64,000 nt of DNA from JBQTKD01 sp052386455 (GTDB taxonomy: Bacteria > Actinomycetota > Actinomycetes > Sporichthyales > Sporichthyaceae), in the NCBI GenBank assembly GCA_052386455.1, contig JBQTKD010000002.1:30631-94630 (forward strand), written 5' to 3'. A program made the position numbers and the translations under genes. A model generated the notes under the pieces. The model was not told the DNA's origin. It searched no databases and worked only from the letters and a program-made list of their open reading frames with translations. Shown here in pieces: positions 59,405 to 64,000 of this stretch. Positions within the stretch are counted from its first letter, which is position 1. The number at the start of each line of letters is the position of its first letter.

Positions 59405-61639
59405 ATGAAACACGCCTCCGCCCGGACCCCGCGGTGGGTTCAGCTCACCTACACCTCGGTCGGCGTCGGTGCCTGGCACGTCGCGCAGCTCAGCGAGCTC
59501 GCCACCGATCAGCTGCGGGAGATCATGCTCGCGGGCGGGGACACCGCGCTCGATTCGCACGTCGAGATGCCGCTGTTCCCGAGCGAGGACCAGCTGCGCA
59601 TGCAGCGGCCGCATCGCCTCGTGCACCGCCCGTTCCAGGGCACCCAGTCCGCGTTCTGGCACACGACGCCGGCCGGCGTCGACGCCAGCGGGCTGCCGGG
59701 CAACGTGTTCGTGCACGCCGCGCTCGAACTCGGCCCGGGCGCGGCCGACCCGGCCTATCGGGCGATCGACGCGTGGCGCTCGCCGCTCTGGCTGACTCCG
59801 TGGAACGCCGAGGCAGTCGCGGCGGCGCGCTTCGAGGAGGTTCAGGACGTGCCCGCCGGTCCGCTCGCGGGCCCGGAGGCGGCGCTGCGTTTTCTCGATC
59901 GCCCCGACGTGCGGGTCGAGATCCTCGGCTCGCTCGTCGACGCGGTCGCCGAGGTGCTGGAGAACGGCCCGAAGGTCGCGTTGATCGCGGACAGCCCCGA
60001 CGACGGCGCCGCGTGGATCGCCGTCGTCTCGCACCTGCTGCCGCAGGCCGCCGCCGCTCGGCTGTCGTGGTCCACCTACGAGCGTGCCGCGAGCATCGAT
60101 CCGGACCGGGGCTTCCCGCTCGATCTGTGCGTTTTTCCGCCCGTCGACGAGGCCGCGCTCGACGCGGCCTGGGCGGGCGGCGCGAATCTGGTCGTCGTGA
60201 AGGCACATCGGTCGGCTGCGAGCGCACCCGTCGGGCTGGTGAGTTCGTGGGCGCGGCTGGCGCAGGACTTCCGCGCCGCGCCCATGGACGTTCGGCTGCG
60301 GATGCTGCAGCGCCGCGACGTCCTGGTGGCGGAAAACCCGAACTTCCTACCCGCGCATCCGGTCCGGTCCCTCGCCGAGGCCATCCGTGCCGACGAGTGG
60401 GCTCCCGAACCTGTGATCGTCGAGGCCCCGGCACCCGTTGCCCCTGCGCCGGAGCCCGCGGCGCCAACGCTCGACGCCACGCCCGCGCCGGCCACGCCCA
60501 AGCCGTCGATCACCTACGAACAGGTGGCGGCAGCCCTGTCGGCAGGCGAGTCGCGTCGGGCCCGACGCCTGCCGGGCGCGCGGCGCCGCACCGAGGCGGC
60601 GCCCGCCCCGAGCCCGAACGCCTCGCTGCCGGCGATCGGCTTCCCGGCTCCGGCCGGCCCGCACGAGAGCGAACTCGCCGAGCACGTGCTCGCCGGGGAC
60701 AGGCCGGAAACGATCACCTACGCCGAGGTCGCGGCCGCTCTTTCGGCGGGCGAGCCGCGCCGCGCGGGGCGCGCCCCGTCGTTGCCTCGGCGCCGCGGGG
60801 ACAAGCGCCCCGAGCAGCCGATGGCCCAGGTACCGGAGCCGATCGAACCGCCGCAGCCGCAGCGGCCCGAGGTACCCGACGTCGCGCCGACCGCGGCGCC
60901 GCAGTTCTGGTCGGCGCCGCAGCCTCCGCCCGCGGAGGCGCCTGCTCCCCCGCCGGTCTCCCCTGCTCCGCCGCCGGCTCCCGCTCCGCCGCCTGCTGCC
61001 GCTGCGTCGCCTCCGGCCGCCGAGCCTTCGAGTGCGGCTCGCGCCGCCGGTGGCGTCGCGCTGATCGCGGCTCCGCGTGCTTCGGCCGAGGTCATTGCCG
61101 AGCGGCCCGACCTGGAGTCGCTCTGGCGCGAACTACACGCCGGCAAGGACCTGACCGGCCCCGCCGCCGTGCGGTACGTCCAGATTGCGCTGCTCGACCG
61201 CGAGTGCCTCTTCGAACCGGTCGCCGCCGCGGCACCCTTGTCGATCCGCTGGGACGCCGTGGCCTGGGCGGAGATGCGGGTCGCCCGCGACGCTCTGGTC
61301 GCCGAGGCGGAGACGTGGCATGTCCGCCGCGAGCCCGCCGACGCCGCGGTCCGCGTGCTGCGGCTCGTCGACTTCCTGGTCCGCGCCCGCATCGCATCGG
61401 ACGCGCCGGGGGGTCCGGTTGCCGATCGCGTCGTCGCCCTGGTGCGCGTCCATCTTCCGTCGCTGGCGGGCGTCGGCGGCCTGGAGGTGCAGCGCCGGTG
61501 CGGCGACCTCGACGGGCGCACGCGGTTCACGGTCCTGCAGGACGCCATCTTCGAGTCCGGCCTTGCGCCGCACACCTTCCGCGACGCCCTGCACCTGTGG
61601 CTGGGTATCTCGTGCTGGACGCGCTACCAGCTGCGCTGA
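59405..61639 (+). CDS. GAP1-like protein with internal duplication
   Basis: 744 residues. The first 300 or so residues resemble the N-terminal domain of GTPase-associated protein 1: WVQLTYTSVGVGAWH at the start, then SGLPGNVFVHAALELG, matching the family's D-x-SG-x-x-GN-x-F-x-HA pattern. The middle is disordered and Pro/Ala-rich, with two copies of a motif of the form ITYxxVAAALSAGExRRA at about 369 and 437. The C-terminus (about 555-744) is helical. In other actinobacteria such proteins accompany GTPase or conflict-system modules; none is seen here. Confidence 0.6.
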   Translation: MKHASARTPRWVQLTYTSVGVGAWHVAQLSELATDQLREIMLAGGDTALDSHVEMPLFPSEDQLRMQRPHRLVHRPFQGTQSAFWHTTPAGVDASGLPGNVFVHAALELGPGAADPAYRAIDAWRSPLWLTPWNAEAVAAARFEEVQDVPAGPLAGPEAALRFLDRPDVRVEILGSLVDAVAEVLENGPKVALIADSPDDGAAWIAVVSHLLPQAAAARLSWSTYERAASIDPDRGFPLDLCVFPPVDEAALDAAWAGGANLVVVKAHRSAASAPVGLVSSWARLAQDFRAAPMDVRLRMLQRRDVLVAENPNFLPAHPVRSLAEAIRADEWAPEPVIVEAPAPVAPAPEPAAPTLDATPAPATPKPSITYEQVAAALSAGESRRARRLPGARRRTEAAPAPSPNASLPAIGFPAPAGPHESELAEHVLAGDRPETITYAEVAAALSAGEPRRAGRAPSLPRRRGDKRPEQPMAQVPEPIEPPQPQRPEVPDVAPTAAPQFWSAPQPPPAEAPAPPPVSPAPPPAPAPPPAAAASPPAAEPSSAARAAGGVALIAAPRASAEVIAERPDLESLWRELHAGKDLTGPAAVRYVQIALLDRECLFEPVAAAAPLSIRWDAVAWAEMRVARDALVAEAETWHVRREPADAAVRVLRLVDFLVRARIASDAPGGPVADRVVALVRVHLPSLAGVGGLEVQRRCGDLDGRTRFTVLQDAIFESGLAPHTFRDALHLWLGISCWTRYQLR

Positions 61640-61646
61640 CGGTCCG

Positions 61647-62075
61647 TCAGACGGGCTCGACGACCAAGACCGGGATCAGCCGTTCGGTCTTGGCCTGGTA
61701 CTCCGCGTAGGGCGGAAAGGCCTCGACCGCTCGGTCCCACCAGGCGGCGCGCTCGTCGCCCTCGACCTCGCGAGCTCGGTACTCCCCGACCGCGGTGCCG
61801 TCCTGCACGGTGACGGTCGGGTTCGCCGTAACGTTCCCGTACCACGCCGGGTGCTCGGGCGCCCCGCCCTTGCTCGCGACCATCGCGTAGCTGCCGTCGT
61901 GCTCGACGCGCATGAGCGGCACCAGGCGCTGCTTGCCGGTCTTGGCTCCGGTCGTCGTGAACAGCACGATCGGGCGGTCGTAGACCGTCACTCCGTCGGT
62001 TGTGCCGGTGCTGAGGATCTGTGCGGTCTGGTCCCTGACCCATTCGGTCGGGCTGAGTTCGGCATTCGTCGTCAT
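61647..62075 (-). CDS. Ddn-like F420-dependent nitroreductase-family protein
   Basis: 142 residues, split-barrel fold. LLFTTTGAKTGKQRLVPL-type sequence (here IVLFTTTGAKTGKQR), then GAPEHPAWYGNVTANP and the late AWWDRAVEAFPPYAEYQ are hallmarks of the deazaflavin-dependent Ddn family. It should reduce quinones or enones with F420H2. Start at ATG 62075; a GTG two codons upstream is possible. The LLM-type oxidoreductase upstream on the same strand fits an F420 context. Confidence 0.9.
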   Translation of the reverse strand: MTTNAELSPTEWVRDQTAQILSTGTTDGVTVYDRPIVLFTTTGAKTGKQRLVPLMRVEHDGSYAMVASKGGAPEHPAWYGNVTANPTVTVQDGTAVGEYRAREVEGDERAAWWDRAVEAFPPYAEYQAKTERLIPVLVVEPV

Positions 62076-62167
62076 GGACACGTCAACTACCCGGGGCCCG
62101 CCGATGTTCCCCGGGCGTCCGAACCGGCGTGGTACCGGCATCACCCCTCTTCGGACGCGTTGGGGGG

Positions 62168-63031
62168 TCAGCCGAGCTCGGCGAGGCGCGGGATGACCTT
62201 GCCCATGCCCTCGACGTAGCCGACCGGGTCGGTGCCCGGCACCAAGGCCACGACGCCGACACCCAGCGTGGCGAAGCGCTCCATCTCGGCGAGGAATGCG
62301 TCCGGGTCGGCGTTGGGGTCGAGCCCGGACAGGATCGTCGGGGTGATCGTGGAGTAGTCCCGGCCGACGTCCTCGCAGTGCTGCTTGAGGATGTCCAGCT
62401 TGGCCCCGACCATCTCCGGCGGGCCGAACAGGTTGCACTGGTCGGCGTACTTCGCGACGAGGCGCAGGGTCTTCTTCTCCCCGCCGCCGGCGACGAGGAT
62501 CCCGGGTCGCGGCGCGGAGATCGGCGCGGGGACGCAGAGGGTTTCGGCGAGTTGGTAGTGCTTCCCCTCGTACGGTCCGTCGTCCTCGCTCCACATCTGC
62601 AGGCAGATCTGGAGGGCCTCTTCGAGCATCTCGAAGCGCTGCGACAGCGGCGGGAACGGGACGCCGAGGCCGAGGTGTTCGCGCTCGAACCAGGCCGCGC
62701 CGATGCCGAGCTGCGCGCGGCCGCCGGACAGCACGTCGAGGGTGGTGACGGTCTTCGCGAGCACGCCCGGAAGGCGGTAGGTGACGCCGGTGCAGAGCAG
62801 CTGAAGCTTCACGGTCGAGGTGTGCGCGGCGAGGAAGCCGAGTGCCGTGTAGCCCTCGAGCATCGGTTCGGTGGCCGGGCCGAGCATCTCGATCTGGAAG
62901 AAGTGGTCCATGAACGAGACGTAGGAGACGCCCACGTCTTCGGCAGCGCGGCCGACGGCCGCGATGGTCGGGGCGAGCGCTGGGGCGCCGCCCGTAATGG
63001 AGAAGTTCCCGACGTGGATCGCGACCTGCAT
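62168..63031 (-). CDS. LLM-class F420-dependent oxidoreductase
   Basis: 287 residues, luciferase-like TIM barrel. It starts MQVAIHVGNFSITGGAP; VSFMDHFFQ, TGVTYRLPGVLAKTVTTLDVLSGGRA and LGIGAAWFEREH are typical of the family, and GPYEGKHYQL follows. Such enzymes oxidise or reduce substrates with F420. The substrate is unknown. About 90 bp upstream of the Ddn-like gene on the same strand. Confidence 0.92.
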   Translation of the reverse strand: MQVAIHVGNFSITGGAPALAPTIAAVGRAAEDVGVSYVSFMDHFFQIEMLGPATEPMLEGYTALGFLAAHTSTVKLQLLCTGVTYRLPGVLAKTVTTLDVLSGGRAQLGIGAAWFEREHLGLGVPFPPLSQRFEMLEEALQICLQMWSEDDGPYEGKHYQLAETLCVPAPISAPRPGILVAGGGEKKTLRLVAKYADQCNLFGPPEMVGAKLDILKQHCEDVGRDYSTITPTILSGLDPNADPDAFLAEMERFATLGVGVVALVPGTDPVGYVEGMGKVIPRLAELG

Positions 63032-63315
63032 CTACGACGCCCCTCGTGGTGATCGTTTGGATCACGGTACCTACCCAGAAATGTCGAACGCGCGACCTGG
63101 GTGAACGACTGGCTGCACCGCTCGTACACCGAGCTCTGGGCTGTCGGGGGTGGAAGGCGCGGCCCATACTCATCTGCGCGGAGGTTTCGGGATGGCTGGA
63201 ACCGGAGTTTTTGTGTGGTCGCCCTGGGTGCGGGGTTGCGGTGGCCGGTTGCCGTTGTCGTTCGGCCGCCAGGCGTGCGGGGGTGTCCCGTGGTGGTCGC
63301 CGTTCCCGCTGCGGT

Positions 63316-64000
63316 CTATTCGAGGGGGTCGGGCGGGTCGAGCAGGTCTTTCTGCAGTCGCCAGTAGTCGTTGCGCCGTGGAGTCTGCGTCGAGTCGAGC
63401 CAGGTTGGCGGGATTAGTTCGGGAAGGCCGTCTTCGCCTATTCGGCAGTCCCAGCCTCGGTGATGGACCGTCACATGATGTTTTCCGCATAGCAGGGCGC
63501 TGTTCTCGAGACTCGTTTCGCCGCCGTGCTCCCAGTGCTCGACGTGGTGCGCGATCGACATCCACGCCGGTTGGGTGCAGCCGGGGAACACGCAGCCGGT
63601 GTCGCGGGCGACGAGCGCGGTCCAGATGCCGGGAGTGACGGTGCGATGGGTCCGCCCGACCGAAAGCGGGACGCCGTGCGGGTCCAGCACGATCGGAGTG
63701 ATCTCCGCGTCGCACATCAGCAGTCGTACCGCCTCGGGGGTGAGGGCGGAGCCGGTGGCGAGCTGCGCGAGGGTGGCGTCGGGCTGGCCTTTCAGGGTGG
63801 CGAGGTCGACGGTCACGACGACCTGCGGCGCGCGACCGCGCGAGCTGGGGAGGTCGCCGTGGCGCAGGAGCTTCTCGAAGATCAGGACCATCGCGTCCGC
63901 GCGCCGCTGCGGCGCGGTCCGCGGGTCGAGTTCGCCGTTCGCGGCCGGTTCGGGGGCGTCGAGGGCGGCCATCGCCGCCCGTGCCATCGCGATCCGTTCC
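63316..64000 (-). CDS. DUF222/HNH endonuclease-like protein, 3' part only
   Basis: At least 228 residues; the frame is open to the window edge, so the N-terminus lies outside. The end of the DUF222 domain is followed by an HNH nuclease domain: DTGCVFPGCTQP, HHVEHWEHGGETSLENSALLCGKHH with its His and Asn, then a C-terminal tail. These are the 13E12-type proteins, multicopy in actinobacteria and often linked to mobile DNA. Whether this copy is active cannot be told from a partial gene. Confidence 0.88.
   Translation of the reverse strand, partial: ERIAMARAAMAALDAPEPAANGELDPRTAPQRRADAMVLIFEKLLRHGDLPSSRGRAPQVVVTVDLATLKGQPDATLAQLATGSALTPEAVRLLMCDAEITPIVLDPHGVPLSVGRTHRTVTPGIWTALVARDTGCVFPGCTQPAWMSIAHHVEHWEHGGETSLENSALLCGKHHVTVHHRGWDCRIGEDGLPELIPPTWLDSTQTPRRNDYWRLQKDLLDPPDPLE

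Overview
This is a high-GC, gene-dense stretch of an actinobacterial chromosome. Lineage markers are RpfB, a mycothiol-dependent maleylpyruvate-isomerase-type enzyme, two F420-type oxidoreductases, an actinobacterial protein O-mannosyltransferase, a SepX/GLPR-like division protein next to a gephyrin-like MoeA, and a DUF222-HNH gene. The order glmU-prs-rplY-pth, mfd-mazG, metG-tatD-rpfB-rsmA-ispE, rsmI-pmt and galU-moeA-rimJ follows the backbone known from mycobacteria and streptomycetes, but the accessory genes do not look mycobacterial. The exact genus cannot be named from sequence alone.

Layout. 1-7.4 kb: cell-surface polymer genes (a GT2 plus glycerophosphotransferase fusion whose 5' end lies outside the window, and two tandem LicD-plus-methyltransferase fusions) around a thioredoxin-like/MarR pair. 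7.5-19 kb: housekeeping block on the minus strand (mazG, a SurA-like lipoprotein, mfd, two secreted proteins, an alpha/beta hydrolase, pth, rplY, prs, glmU, tRNA-Gln). 19-24 kb: a SigE-type ECF sigma factor with a membrane-bound partner, a fatty-acid desaturase with an overlapping TetR gene, and a DUF4383/MarR divergent pair. 24-34 kb: ABC-F, ispE, rsmA, rpfB, tatD, metG, an unreported-looking 47-residue membrane protein, a small secreted protein and rsmI, all on the minus strand. 34-39.8 kb: a tandem-repeat array in the rsmI/pmt divergent region, pmt, a hydrolase/AMP-ligase fusion with degenerate ligase motifs, and a PAP2 protein.

39.6-43.8 kb: accessory genes (an OGG-fold-like protein overlapping PAP2 tail to tail, csp with a terminator in its leader, mscL with a zinc ribbon, tRNA-Ala, a Fic protein with its own inverted-repeat promoter, a mycothiol-dependent enzyme). 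43.8-48.4 kb: galU-glp/moeA-moaC-mog-rimJ-sepX, most of them translationally coupled. 48.5-51.6 kb: a secreted barrel protein, VapBC-like and MazEF-like toxin-antitoxin pairs, and a hydrolase. 51.6-55.6 kb: formyl-THF cyclo-ligase, a cation/proton antiporter, FmdB, an MTA phosphorylase, and a STAS protein with a small membrane protein. 55.6-64 kb: a solitary molybdopterin oxidoreductase, an AraC regulator, a GAP1-like protein with an internal duplication, a Ddn-like and an LLM-type F420 oxidoreductase, and the 3' part of a DUF222-HNH gene.

How it fits together: much of the window serves the cell envelope and division (precursor supply by GlmU and GalU, polymer assembly and decoration at the left end, mannosylation, RpfB, and the Glp/SepX pair). 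The most unusual items are the Cys4 MarR/thioredoxin operon with a palindromic operator, the twin LicD-methyltransferases, the 59-bp repeat array, the degenerate hydrolase-ligase fusion, the stand-alone GAP1-like protein, and a VapC-like toxin frame with no ordinary start codon.
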